The notes under the pieces are model-generated. The model did no database searches. It was given only the letters and a program-made list of their open reading frames with translations, and had not been told where the DNA came from. Below are positions 8,150 through 16,663 of a stretch of DNA of 32,741 nt, piece by piece (the stretch's first letter is position 1; every line of letters begins with the position of its first letter). The translations under genes and the position numbers were made by a program. This DNA is from JALRAP01 sp046340555. GTDB lineage: Bacteria > Bacteroidota > Bacteroidia > AKYH767-A > OLB10. Location of the stretch: NCBI GenBank assembly GCA_046340555.1, contig JBKDSL010000128.1, positions 1 through 32,741 on the forward strand. Reading direction: 5' to 3'.

Positions 8150-8162
8150 CGGATTTCCGTCA

Positions 8163-10646
8163 TCATTCGTGGAAATAAACCCTCTTAACCCGTTGTGAAA
8201 CGGATGTAAGCACTTCATACGGTATCGATTCCAAATCTTTGGCCATTTCCACAATGCTATAACCTGGACCGAAAACAAACACTTCATCGCCTTCGTGCAC
8301 ATCCAACCCAGTGACATCTATCATGGTCATGTCCATGCAAATGCTACCCACTATGGGGCATTTTCTACCTGCCACAACCATAAAACCTTTGCCATTGGAT
8401 AGTCGTCTATGTAAACCATCCGCATATCCGATACCAACCGTTGCGATTTGAGCATCACGTTCTATCACACCCCTTCTTGAATATCCGACAGTTTCACCCG
8501 CCTTAACGGATTTTATCTGTGAGACGGTCGTTCGAAGCGTTGAAACGAATTCCAGTTGCTTTTGCTCATGCATAGTGGCTGCTATACCATGCAACCCAAT
8601 ACCCAACCTCACCATGTCGAATTGATACTCCGGGAAGCGTAAAATACCTGCGGAATTCAATACGTGCCGCTTAACGCGATGCGAAAAATGCGTGGTGATG
8701 GCGTCTGCCATGCTGTTGAAACGGGCCGCTTGGCTGTTTGTGAATGCGTCATGCGAAGATTCATCACTTGCCACCAAATGGGTGAACACGGATATAACAC
8801 GCAGATGCTTTTGGTTCATGATGCGAACCACTAATTCATTGATTTCATCCTCTACAAAACCCAGCCTACGCATGCCTGTATCTAGCTTCAGGTGTATGGG
8901 GAAAGGCTCCCCGCCCTGGCGCTTCTTACGTACTGCATCGCTGAACTGCCCCAATGTCCTGAAGTTATAAATCTCCGGCTCCAAATTGTAATCCACCATG
9001 GAATCAAAACTCTGTTCTTCAGGACTCATCACCATAATCGGCAAGGTGATGCCGGCCTTGCGAAGTTCAACGCCCTCATCCGCGTAAGCGACTGCCAAAT
9101 ACTCTACCCGGTGGAATTGTAAAAGATTGGCGATTTCGAAGCTTCCACTGCCATAGGAAAACGCCTTTACCATCACCATTATTCCCGTTTCCGGACTTAA
9201 CCGTGATTTGTAAAAATTCAGATTATGGACAACAGAATTTAGATTGATTTCCAAAACGGTTTCATGGGCCTTCTTTTGCAGCATCCGAACAATACGTTCA
9301 AACCCGAATGTACGTGCGCCCTTAAGCAAAATGGTTTCATTGGAAAAAAGTCCAGAATGCAATTCGTGAAGAAATGCCTCGGTATCGGAATAAAAAACCG
9401 CGTCGCATTTGAAACGTGATGCCTGTCTGGATATGGCAGGACCGATTCCTATTAACCGCCCCACCTGCTTTTTCTGGAGCAGATCGCTAACTTCAGCGTA
9501 CAACAACGACTCGTCTTTTCCACTCTGAAGAATGTCTGATAGGATCAACGTCCGCTTGGGATGTTGTTTCTGCTGGTTTAGGAAATCCAAAGCGATGGTG
9601 AGCGAACCGATGTCGGAATTATAGCTGTCGTTGATGATGGAGCAATTGCTTACACCTTCCTTCATCTCTAGTCGCATGGCTACCGGGCTGAGCGATGCCA
9701 TCCTTTCGGTGATGGTTTCGGAATCGATACCCAACAAGAGCATCAGCGCCCAGCAATGTATGGCGTTTTCGATGGAAGCATCATCGGTGAAAGGAATTCG
9801 TATGTGAATAAACCTGCTACGATGAATTCCTTGAATTTCGGTTTCACCCTTATCACGGTTGATCCTTCCAATTTGCAAATCGGCGTTTTGCCTTTTGGAC
9901 CAAGTAAAAAACTCCAAGTCGGTTGGCAGAAAGTCGGCTTGGTTTATAGCATCCGATATGAGTAAATAATCGCGGCAATATATGAGCTTTTTACAATGGG
10001 AAAAAAGCCTCAGTTTCTCCTGGGCCTTTTGCTCCATTCCAGAAAAGTTCTCGTCATGTGCGGATCCGAGATTTGTGAATACCCCTATGTCAGGATGAAT
10101 AACCTGACCCAGCTTCTCCATTTCGCCAGGCTCCGAAATGCCCGCTTCAAATATTGCCAATGAATTGGACTCTTGCATATCCCATACCGAAAGTGGCACA
10201 CCGATTTGCGAGTTATAACTCTTGGGGCTGCGTACAATATGGTAGTTGTCGCGCAATAGCTGATAAAGCCATTCCTTCACTATCGTTTTTCCGTTGCTAC
10301 CGGTAATGGCTACAACTGGATACTTGAACTTATTGCGGTGCGCAGCTGCAATTTTTTGAAGAGTCGTCAACGTATCATTAACCACCAAGAAACATGCAGC
10401 GGGATATGCAACAGCGGCAGACTCATCACAAACCACAAAAGAGCGAACGCCTGCTGCATACAATTCCGGTATGAACTCGTGACCATCACGCCTATCTCCT
10501 TTCATCGCGAAAAACAATGATGAAGATGGAGCCATGATCTTGCGGCTATCGGTTAGCAGATGACGTATGGGCTCTACATTATCAACGTTACCGACCAACC
10601 GTCCTCCGGCCATAGTTGCAAGTTCCGAAATGACATACTTGAACAT
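8163..10646 (-). CDS. murF-alr: MurF-alanine racemase fusion (UDP-MurNAc-tripeptide:D-Ala-D-Ala ligase / Alr)
   Basis: At 827 residues this joins two cell-wall enzymes. Residues 1 to about 455 are MurF: the N-domain has LTDSR (31-35), the ATP loop GSNGKT is at 116-121, the central domain has TNLGSAHDENF, and the C-domain has IINDSYNSD (337-345) and LLKGARTFGFERI. From about 463 the alanine racemase begins with LEINLNSVVHNL. Its PLP lysine is Lys494 in MVKAFSYGSGS, and a catalytic Tyr lies in GETVGYSRRG, followed by GIGYADGLHRR and GSICMDMTMIDVT. The chain would make D-Ala and add D-Ala-D-Ala to the peptidoglycan precursor. The fusion is common in Bacteroidota. The usual AVVKADAYGHG lysine motif reads MVKAFSYGSG here, a mild variant. 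It follows tdk by 15 bp, so the two are likely co-transcribed. Confidence 0.96.
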   Translation of the reverse strand: MFKYVISELATMAGGRLVGNVDNVEPIRHLLTDSRKIMAPSSSLFFAMKGDRRDGHEFIPELYAAGVRSFVVCDESAAVAYPAACFLVVNDTLTTLQKIAAAHRNKFKYPVVAITGSNGKTIVKEWLYQLLRDNYHIVRSPKSYNSQIGVPLSVWDMQESNSLAIFEAGISEPGEMEKLGQVIHPDIGVFTNLGSAHDENFSGMEQKAQEKLRLFSHCKKLIYCRDYLLISDAINQADFLPTDLEFFTWSKRQNADLQIGRINRDKGETEIQGIHRSRFIHIRIPFTDDASIENAIHCWALMLLLGIDSETITERMASLSPVAMRLEMKEGVSNCSIINDSYNSDIGSLTIALDFLNQQKQHPKRTLILSDILQSGKDESLLYAEVSDLLQKKQVGRLIGIGPAISRQASRFKCDAVFYSDTEAFLHELHSGLFSNETILLKGARTFGFERIVRMLQKKAHETVLEINLNSVVHNLNFYKSRLSPETGIMVMVKAFSYGSGSFEIANLLQFHRVEYLAVAYADEGVELRKAGITLPIMVMSPEEQSFDSMVDYNLEPEIYNFRTLGQFSDAVRKKRQGGEPFPIHLKLDTGMRRLGFVEDEINELVVRIMNQKHLRVISVFTHLVASDESSHDAFTNSQAARFNSMADAITTHFSHRVKRHVLNSAGILRFPEYQFDMVRLGIGLHGIAATMHEQKQLEFVSTLRTTVSQIKSVKAGETVGYSRRGVIERDAQIATVGIGYADGLHRRLSNGKGFMVVAGRKCPIVGSICMDMTMIDVTGLDVHEGDEVFVFGPGYSIVEMAKDLESIPYEVLTSVSQRVKRVYFHE

Positions 10647-10661
10647 AGCGGATATGTCTTT

Positions 10662-11246
10662 CTATTGTTTAGCCCTGGCCTTTACAAAACAGGATCGGCA
10701 AAGAGGAATATAGCTTTCCTTTTCTCCCAATAAAACAAGGCCGTTTTCATTGATTGTCCGATGTGAATGATTGGCCAAATCGCCACAATCCATGCAAATA
10801 GCATGCACCTTGGTGATGTAATCGGCTATTGCAAGCAGATTAGGCATTGGTCCGAAAGGATTCCCCAAATAATCCATATCCAAACCCGCAACGATTACGC
10901 GAATGCCTTGATTGGCTAACTGTTCACAAACAGAAGGCAAACCACTATCAAAAAACTGAGCTTCATCAATCCCGATCACATCCACATCATTGCACATCAG
11001 CAGAATGTTTGCAGATGCGGGTAACGGTGTTGAAACGATTGTATTGGCGTCATGCGAAACAATGTTTTGTTCATCGTAACGCTGATCAATCATTGGCTTG
11101 AAAATTTCGACTTTCTGTTTGGCGATGCGGGCCCTTTTAAGCCTTCGAATCAACTCCTCGGTTTTTCCGGAAAACATGGAGCCGCAAATTACCTCAATGG
11201 CTCCTTTGCGGGTTCCTGAAATGTGACCGGGAGTTTCTATGAACAT
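10662..11246 (-). CDS. tdk: Thymidine kinase, TK1-type
   Basis: The 194-residue protein has the P-loop GSMFSGKT (22-29), the catalytic Glu in DEAQFF (94-99, Glu95), and a zinc site made of CMDC (151-154) and CRSC (183-186). The GLDMDYLGNPFGPM stretch and the YIPLCRSC lid region are also family-typical. It phosphorylates thymidine for the salvage pathway in the cytoplasm. The full length and the ATG at 11246 are normal. A strong -33/-7 pair lies at 11267-11297, so the tdk-murF-alr unit begins here and does not depend on the small gene upstream. Confidence 0.96.
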   Translation of the reverse strand: MFIETPGHISGTRKGAIEVICGSMFSGKTEELIRRLKRARIAKQKVEIFKPMIDQRYDEQNIVSHDANTIVSTPLPASANILLMCNDVDVIGIDEAQFFDSGLPSVCEQLANQGIRVIVAGLDMDYLGNPFGPMPNLLAIADYITKVHAICMDCGDLANHSHRTINENGLVLLGEKESYIPLCRSCFVKARAKQ

Positions 11247-11266
11247 ATTAAGGGTGAAGTCGGCCT

Positions 11267-11297
11267 CAAAAATACCAACAGCAGAGGTAGTATCAAA
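11267..11297 (-). promoter_or_regulatory. Promoter of tdk-murF-alr
   Basis: TTTG (11297 to 11294) and TATTTTTG (11274 to 11267) on the minus strand are 19 nt apart, both exact matches to the Bacteroidota consensus. The ATG at 11246 follows 20 nt later. Confidence 0.65.
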
Positions 11298-11306
11298 GAA
11301 ACGATA

Positions 11307-11525
11307 TCAGTTGTTGCTAAAACGACCTTCGAGGGTGTGCTCTTCCAATCCACAGTACAGCTCGTCTTGCCTGTAATTTCTAGGAGAAGAGTACATAGAA
11401 AACTTTGGTGCTGAAGCCTCTTCATTTTGAGTTTCATCCAATTGCTTCAATAAATCCTGTCGCACCTTTTGAAGGTTCTCCAGGCTTTCCGAAGCATCAG
11501 TTGGTATTTCCTTTTCGGTGGGCAT
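11307..11525 (-). CDS. Small charged protein of unknown function
   Basis: The 72-residue frame starts at an ATG (11525) and encodes a soluble, acidic-to-neutral protein. The N-terminal half looks helical (LENLQKVRQDLLKQLDE), perhaps a short coiled coil. The second half is polar (YSSPRNYRQDELYCGLEEH). I do not recognise it. Support is moderate: codon choice looks normal, it faces away from purQ, and a -7-like TATCTTCG (11553 to 11546), one base off consensus, lies upstream. It ends close to the tdk promoter. It could be spurious. Confidence 0.42.
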   Translation of the reverse strand: MPTEKEIPTDASESLENLQKVRQDLLKQLDETQNEEASAPKFSMYSSPRNYRQDELYCGLEEHTLEGRFSNN

Positions 11526-11640
11526 TGACTTTCAGGTAGCTATGGCGAAGATACAGGAAAGAGCCTATAGATTTACATACCAAGGGAGACTCAACTGCTA
11601 TGGCCTGATTTTCAGCGTCTTAAAAGTCATAGGAATGATG

Positions 11641-11648
11641 TAATTTTG
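11641..11648 (+). promoter_or_regulatory. -7 element of purQ
   Basis: TAATTTTG matches TAnnTTTG exactly and lies 18 nt before the purQ ATG. No TTTG is seen at -33. The A-rich stretch between element and start has no Shine-Dalgarno sequence. Confidence 0.55.
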
Positions 11649-11666
11649 TAAAAAGCAAAACCAAAA

Positions 11667-12371
11667 ATGAAATTCGGTATAGTAGTTTTCCCTGGCTCCA
11701 ATTGTGATCGTGATATGCAACATGTACTTCAGCATGTGATGGGACAAAAAACCGTTATGCTTTGGCATAAAGACCACGACTTACAAGGTTGCGATTTTAT
11801 CGTACTTCCAGGAGGGTTTTCTTATGGCGATTATTTACGCTCGGGAGCGATCGCTCGATTTTCACCCATCATGCAGGAAGTGATGGAGTTCGCCGACAAG
11901 GGAGGGTTTGTAATGGGTATATGCAACGGATTTCAAATACTGACGGAAGCCAGATTGCTTCCTGGTGCATTGTTGCATAACGACACTCGAAAATTCATTT
12001 GCAAGAACACCTATTTGCGTTGTGAAACCGATGAATCACTGTTGACATCAAAGATGCGTGTAGGACAAGTAATCAAGGTTCCAATTGCCCATGGTGAGGG
12101 TAGGTTTTTCGCTGATGAGGCCACCATCCAATCCATTGAAAAAAACGACCAGGTATTATTCAGGTACTGTGATGAACAAGGACAAACGGGAGACGCATTC
12201 AATCCCAATGGAGCAACCAATCACATCGCCGGTGTTTGCAACAATCAACGTAATGTATTTGGGATGATGCCGCATCCAGAGAGGGCATCCGATAATATAT
12301 TGAGCAATACCGACGGAAGGATCATCTTCGAATCGATCCTGAATATGACAGAGATCCGAGTTCGGAACTGA
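11667..12371 (+). CDS. purQ: FGAM synthase glutaminase subunit PurQ
   Basis: The 234-residue class I glutamine amidotransferase has the nucleophile Cys86 in MGICNGFQIL and the His203/Glu205 pair in PHPER. The N-terminal FPGSNCDRDM is diagnostic of PurQ. It releases ammonia from glutamine for the FGAM synthase reaction in purine synthesis, working with PurL and PurS. A separate PurQ implies the small PurL plus PurS type of enzyme rather than the long fused PurL; neither partner gene is in this window. The short A-rich leader and an exact -7 element suggest its own promoter. The SUMF1-fold gene begins 20 bp downstream and is probably co-transcribed. Confidence 0.97.
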   Translation: MKFGIVVFPGSNCDRDMQHVLQHVMGQKTVMLWHKDHDLQGCDFIVLPGGFSYGDYLRSGAIARFSPIMQEVMEFADKGGFVMGICNGFQILTEARLLPGALLHNDTRKFICKNTYLRCETDESLLTSKMRVGQVIKVPIAHGEGRFFADEATIQSIEKNDQVLFRYCDEQGQTGDAFNPNGATNHIAGVCNNQRNVFGMMPHPERASDNILSNTDGRIIFESILNMTEIRVRN

Positions 12372-12391
12372 TTCAAGTCACAGCCTACAAA

Positions 12392-13174
12392 ATGCGATTA
12401 CGATCAGCATTGCCATTTTTAATTCTTGCCTTGATCGGCAAAAGCTGTGGCGAACCTTTGCCCGACAAAGCAACTGTGGAGGCCCTATTGGGGGATTTCC
12501 AACTTGTTGAAGGCGGCACTTACATGATGGGCGACACCTTACTGGATTCCACTGGACATATTACCCACGTGCCTCATGCTGTGGTTGTGGATGGCTTTTA
12601 TTTGCAATCAAAGGAGGTGACCCAAAAACTTTACACAGTTGTTATGGGAGAAAACCCCAGCACAGACTCCACATGGGAGGATCTACCGGTGGCTGGAGTT
12701 TCCTGGTTTGACTGCCAAAGCTTCATTGAAAAAATAAACGTTATTACAGGAAAAACATACCGACTACCTACAGAGGCCGAGTGGGAATTCGCTGCAAAAG
12801 GCGGGAGATTAGGAAGTGGTTTTGTTTTTAGCGGCTCCAACGATGCCGACTCTGTAGCATGGCATCGCGCAAACAGTAAAGGAAGAATACAACCAGTTGG
12901 CAAATTACATCCCAATGAAATTGGGATATACGACATGAGTGGCAATGTTTGGGAATGGTGTAGTGACTTCTATTCAGATTACCGAACAGATTCAACCAAA
13001 ATGAAAAATCCAAAGGGACCAGACAAAGGGTTTATGCGTGTTTTCCGAGGGGGATCTTATAATGATTCCTCAAGATTTTCTATAAACACGTCCAGATATT
13101 ATACTGACCCAAAACTGAATTATCCAGTAATTGGATTCCGTTTGGTCAAGGCAGATTCAAAACCTAACCGCTAA
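12392..13174 (+). CDS. SUMF1-fold (formylglycine-generating-enzyme-like) lipoprotein, probably non-catalytic
   Basis: The 260-residue protein begins with a signal peptide and a lipobox-like GKSC (Cys19). The rest is a single SUMF1/FGE domain with EGGTYMMGD, the VSWFDCQSFIEKIN segment, YRLPTEAEWEFAAKGG, NEIGIYDMSGNVWEW and the closing RVFRGGSYND followed by GFRLVK. True formylglycine-generating enzymes carry two Cys between RGGS and GFR; here that stretch (SSRFSINTSRYYTDPKLNY) has none, so copper-dependent oxidase activity is unlikely. In Bacteroidota, related lipoproteins such as GldJ and GldK use the fold structurally, but this one is shorter and I do not equate it with either. It converges on the TPR gene with a 2-bp gap. 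Confidence 0.88.
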   Translation: MRLRSALPFLILALIGKSCGEPLPDKATVEALLGDFQLVEGGTYMMGDTLLDSTGHITHVPHAVVVDGFYLQSKEVTQKLYTVVMGENPSTDSTWEDLPVAGVSWFDCQSFIEKINVITGKTYRLPTEAEWEFAAKGGRLGSGFVFSGSNDADSVAWHRANSKGRIQPVGKLHPNEIGIYDMSGNVWEWCSDFYSDYRTDSTKMKNPKGPDKGFMRVFRGGSYNDSSRFSINTSRYYTDPKLNYPVIGFRLVKADSKPNR

Positions 13175-13176
13175 GG

Positions 13177-14754
13177 TTATAGGTCTTTTAAAACATCTGT
13201 AGCCTGTTTGTCGTTCGGATCTATTACGAGCACTTTTCTCCAAAATGACTTGGAAGTAGCGTTGTCCTTTTTGAGGAAATAATAGTAGCCCATATAGCGA
13301 TATGATTCCAACAGACCCGCCTTGTATTTGTCGGGGTTGGCGCTATCAGCTTCAGCTAGGGTAACGTATTTTTCGTAGAACGGGAATGCGCGCCCTTCGA
13401 CAGAAGTAGGGTCCAGGTTTGCCGACGTTTTTGCTTTCATAAGGAATCCAGGAGCCCAATTGGGTTGCAATTCACAGACTCTGGTGAATATCGAATCCGC
13501 AGTCGCATAATTTTGCAGCATCAATGCGGCCCGGCCATAACTATAATTGTCGGCAGAAGTCAACGGAAACTTGGCTGACTTGGACTTGTATAGGTCAAAC
13601 GCATCAGCAAAGCGACTTTTCTTCATCATCAACGTTCCTGCTTCCGAGTACAAGCCTGCATCAGCATCATCATAAGTCAATGCCTTGCGAAGTGCATTTA
13701 TTGCAAGGGAATCTGAATTGTTTTTCTGGTAATACTTCGAGAGGTATTCGTAATCCCTGGATTGGATAAGTGAAGAGTCGGCCTTCGAAAGAAATGATTC
13801 CATATGCTTCAATCCATCAGAAAACTTCCCTAGTTCGTAATTCGCATATGATAGCAGTTTAAGAGCGGACAAGTTTGAAGAATCGCGGTTCAAAACATAC
13901 AATGCGGCTTCCTCAGATTCCTTGTAACGTTTAGCGCCAAAAAGACTTCTTGCAAATTGAATCCTTGCGCGCATGTCTTCGGGAGCCCTATTGAAATATT
14001 CCGCATAGGCGCGTATTCCTTGATCAACTTCCCCAAGGTCAAAATGCACCTCGGCCTTGTTCAGTATGGCCATGGTGAATTCCGGATTAAGCTTGAGGGC
14101 GGTTTCCAATTCCGACATGGAAGCGGAATGGTTCTTTATGCGTCTGTAAGCAATCCCCTTTCTATGATATGAAGTGGCTTTTTTGGAATCAGCGTCAATG
14201 GCTTTGTTGTAAAAATTAAGCGCGGTTCCATGGTCGCCTTGTGATGCGAAATAATCGCCTTTAAGGATCAACCAATCGGCATTGGGCTGTTTGATTTCCT
14301 TTTCCAACATATCAATCCATGCTGATGCATATTGTAGATCCTTCGACTTGAACTTGAAGAATGCACGTACAACTTCCATCATAAAAACAGGAGAAACATT
14401 TTTGTGGCTCTTGTAAATAGGATCGAAAACAACCTTGGCGGCTTCCGCATTGTTGCTGTATACTATATAAACCGCCTTTGTTCCCAGCACATAAGGATCC
14501 GTTGCAGAAAGCTTCTCGGATTCCGCATACAATGCTTTTGCTGCGGTTCCATCCCCCTCGTTGATGGCTAGGTTCATTTTGTAAAAGCAAAGTGCACCAG
14601 GATCGTTTACACCCTTATATGCATATAGGCATTGTCTGGCTTTTGCAAAGTCTCCTATTTCAGTGTACTGGTTGCAAAGTGCATAGTCTTGTCCGATGGC
14701 TAAAGCTGAACAACTAAGCCATACATAAATTGAAATGATCAGTCTGGTTTTCAT
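13177..14754 (-). CDS. Periplasmic TPR protein, last gene of the Ton operon
   Basis: A 525-residue protein with an N-terminal signal peptide (MKTRLIISIYVWLSCSALAIGQ-like) and no membrane span afterwards. Most of the length is tandem TPR helices; clear units include a stretch around SYHRKGIAYRRIKNHSASMS, then FTMAILNKAEVHFDLGEVDQ, and KATSYH/KLNPEF-type starts. About ten repeats are likely. It is the usual last member of the Bacteroidota exbB-exbD-exbD-tonB-PstS-like operon, and starts 3 bp after the PstS-like stop codon. It may act as a scaffold with the binding protein in the periplasm, which is inference from position. Confidence 0.88.
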   Translation of the reverse strand: MKTRLIISIYVWLSCSALAIGQDYALCNQYTEIGDFAKARQCLYAYKGVNDPGALCFYKMNLAINEGDGTAAKALYAESEKLSATDPYVLGTKAVYIVYSNNAEAAKVVFDPIYKSHKNVSPVFMMEVVRAFFKFKSKDLQYASAWIDMLEKEIKQPNADWLILKGDYFASQGDHGTALNFYNKAIDADSKKATSYHRKGIAYRRIKNHSASMSELETALKLNPEFTMAILNKAEVHFDLGEVDQGIRAYAEYFNRAPEDMRARIQFARSLFGAKRYKESEEAALYVLNRDSSNLSALKLLSYANYELGKFSDGLKHMESFLSKADSSLIQSRDYEYLSKYYQKNNSDSLAINALRKALTYDDADAGLYSEAGTLMMKKSRFADAFDLYKSKSAKFPLTSADNYSYGRAALMLQNYATADSIFTRVCELQPNWAPGFLMKAKTSANLDPTSVEGRAFPFYEKYVTLAEADSANPDKYKAGLLESYRYMGYYYFLKKDNATSKSFWRKVLVIDPNDKQATDVLKDL

Positions 14755-14757
14755 GAC

Positions 14758-15672
14758 TTAAAAGTTTTGATTGCTGATTTGTATTTCTCTTGGCGGGATG
14801 CGAATTGGAGCGCCGCCGAACAGTCTAATAACTCGCTGCCCCTCGGAGCTAGCCACCCAAGCAGCAAAGCCTGTGGCTGGTCCGGCGAAAGGCTCGGATG
14901 TTACCATCCATACCGGTCGTGTCAAAGGATATGTGCCGCTGAACAAGGTAGATTGTGAAGGGAAAATCCTATTAGATAGGCTATCCATAAACGGAATGAC
15001 ATCTACTTTATTTAGGCGGTTTTTAACCGAGGGTGACTTGCGTTCACAAAGATAATTCCATGATACAATTCCCACGGAAGTCCTATCCAGAGCAATACTA
15101 TCGATGATGGCTTCTTGCGATGACATGGCAATCCAACGAACTTTGCAGCTGGAAGAAACCTTTCGTGAAAGATAAAAATTGTTTTCGGAAGTATATTTAT
15201 CGGTGAACATGGTGTTGTCGGATTCAATTCCATTGAAGTGAAAACAACTATCGTGCCGTAACGAAAAGGATTTGGACGAATCCGCCTCGGATGATTTTGA
15301 GGCGATGAGCACTAATCCGTCAGCAGCAATAGGTGAAACCTTTACCACTAGTCCGCGATTAACCAAAGCCATTGAATCCTTTTCAGACAAATCAATTCCA
15401 GTGACCACCATCCTGATGGTGGAATCAACGGTCCATTGGTATGGATTTCCGGTTTTCGACGAGTCTATTTTTATTGCAACCAATGGGTAAAGTCCCATGT
15501 AGGTTTCTGCTAAAACCTTTATAAGTGGCAAATATGCAGGATCGGTGGCAATGGTAAAATATCCTGACAGCGGGTCACCCCTATCTTATTCTTGGTTTTG
15601 ATTTCCAGGGGAACAAGATGAAATCATGAACCAGCAACTCCATGCCAGAAGAAAAAAATTACGGATTTTCAT
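14758..15672 (-). pseudogene. PstS-like substrate-binding lipoprotein gene with an in-frame TAA after the signal peptide
   Basis: Read from the ATG at 15672, the frame encodes a 28-residue start with a lipobox near MISSC (Cys20), then reaches TAA at 15588-15586 (codon 29). The same frame then continues open for 275 residues to 14758. This part begins with GDPLSGYFTIATDPAYLPLI, has VDSTIRMVVTGIDLS, and ends with YPLTRPVWMVTS, FAAWVASSEGQRVI and RIPPREIQI, which are typical of the PstS-like proteins that follow tonB in this phylum. Without read-through the mature domain has neither a signal peptide nor a good start codon (only TTG, ATT and CTG are nearby). The ATG overlaps the upstream small gene by ATGA, so coupling is preserved. 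A recent nonsense mutation or a base-call error are both possible. Confidence 0.72.
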
Positions 15673-15860
15673 TTTCGAAAACGATGAATTGCAGCTGTAA
15701 CAAGCCTGAATAAACCATACGCAACCAAAACCCAACCAATTGCAGAGAATCCTTGCTTCTGACTCTGTTCACTGAAAACCAAAAGGAGTCCAGCTATCAG
15801 ATAAACGGAGGCCAAAGTAATTTGGTACACCAGGGATTTGAAAATCCCACCTGGAAACAT
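15669..15860 (-). CDS. Small two-span membrane protein in the Ton operon
   Basis: Starting at the ATG at 15860 this encodes 63 residues; a GTG one codon earlier is an alternative. Two hydrophobic segments (LVYQITLASVYLIAGLLLVF and a GWVLVAYGLFRLVTAA-type one) are joined by a polar turn. The YGLFR near the end recalls a small Bacteroidota family with an aliphatic-YG-FR pattern found after tonB. Both junctions are overlapping: TGATG with tonB upstream and ATGA with the PstS-like gene downstream. That tight packing supports translation. Function unknown; a part in the Ton complex is inferred from position only. Confidence 0.75.
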   Translation of the reverse strand: MFPGGIFKSLVYQITLASVYLIAGLLLVFSEQSQKQGFSAIGWVLVAYGLFRLVTAAIHRFRK

Positions 15861-16651
15861 CACTTCAAGGAGAACCTAATGGGCAGGTTGTATTGTACGA
15901 TCACTGACTGTCCGCGCTGTTTACCGGCACGCCAGGCGGGCATGGACCTAACAACCCTTAAGGCCTCTTCATCGCAACCCCCACCGATTCCACGAAGCAC
16001 CTTGGCTTCAGCCACTTTACCTTCCTTTCCAACTTGGAAAGTAACGTAAACAGTTCCTGTGATGCCGTTTTCACGAGCAATTGCAGGGTATTTAATGTTA
16101 TCGGACAGATACTTTACTAGGGATGACTCACCGCCGGGGAAGCTTGGCATTTCCTCTACGATGGTAAAAATCTCTGGTGGTGCTTCAACTACAGGCTCAT
16201 CTGGAAGATCAATGGCATCAGGGTCACCTTCTTGCGTTACAACACCAGCGGCCACGTCTTTCAACTCTTCTTGTGTGGGAGGTGGTTCATCGTCTGGAAC
16301 CTCTTCGTCTTTAACAACAACGGGAGGTGTAAACTTGATCGTTTGTTGTACAGGAGGTGGAGGAGGAACAGGAGGTGGTGGTGGCTGGGTTTCATCAATT
16401 GGTGGAGGCTGCATCAAAGTAACCTCGGTTTCGGTGAAAGCATCGTTTTGCCCCACATTTTCATTTATCAACTTCAATATCAAAGGCATGCAGATAAAAA
16501 GAATGACGGCTACCGTTGATGATACAAAAGCCAACAACAGTGTCTTGCTATACTTTTTTCTGATCTCGTAAGCGCCATAATCTTTATTACGGCCAGCGAA
16601 AACCAGCTCTACGCGGTTTTCGTTAATACAATTATCCCAAGCGACTCTCAT
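15860..16651 (-). CDS. tonB: Energy transducer TonB
   Basis: The 263-residue protein has the Bacteroidota-type N-terminus with GRNKDYGAYEIRKKY (about 21-35), then one membrane anchor (LLLAFVSSTVAVILFICMPL, about 42-61). A proline-rich periplasmic spacer (QPPPPPVPPPPPVQQ and more) runs to about residue 140, followed by an acidic stretch. The C-terminal TonB domain begins at FPGG and includes YPAIARENGITGTVYVTFQV and GGGCDEEALRVVRSMPAW. It carries energy from ExbB/ExbD across the periplasm to outer-membrane receptors. It starts 12 bp after the second exbD gene. Confidence 0.95.
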   Translation of the reverse strand: MRVAWDNCINENRVELVFAGRNKDYGAYEIRKKYSKTLLLAFVSSTVAVILFICMPLILKLINENVGQNDAFTETEVTLMQPPPIDETQPPPPPVPPPPPVQQTIKFTPPVVVKDEEVPDDEPPPTQEELKDVAAGVVTQEGDPDAIDLPDEPVVEAPPEIFTIVEEMPSFPGGESSLVKYLSDNIKYPAIARENGITGTVYVTFQVGKEGKVAEAKVLRGIGGGCDEEALRVVRSMPAWRAGKQRGQSVIVQYNLPIRFSLK

Positions 16652-16663
16652 AGTGTTGTGGAT

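Noticed and set aside
13170..13180. Convergent ends of the SUMF1-fold and TPR genes with a 2-bp gap as a possible overlap regulation site
   Set aside because: Close convergence also occurs at 1610/1623 and 8149/8163, so it is a general compactness feature and not a specific signal.
16320..16400. Possible tandem repeat in tonB (ggtggagg/ccacctcc-type units)
   Set aside because: The periodicity follows from proline codons in the periplasmic spacer, which is normal for TonB.
16059..16571. Plus-strand 170-residue Gly/Ser-rich frame
   Set aside because: It is the complement of the proline-rich spacer of tonB; its low-complexity sequence comes from that.
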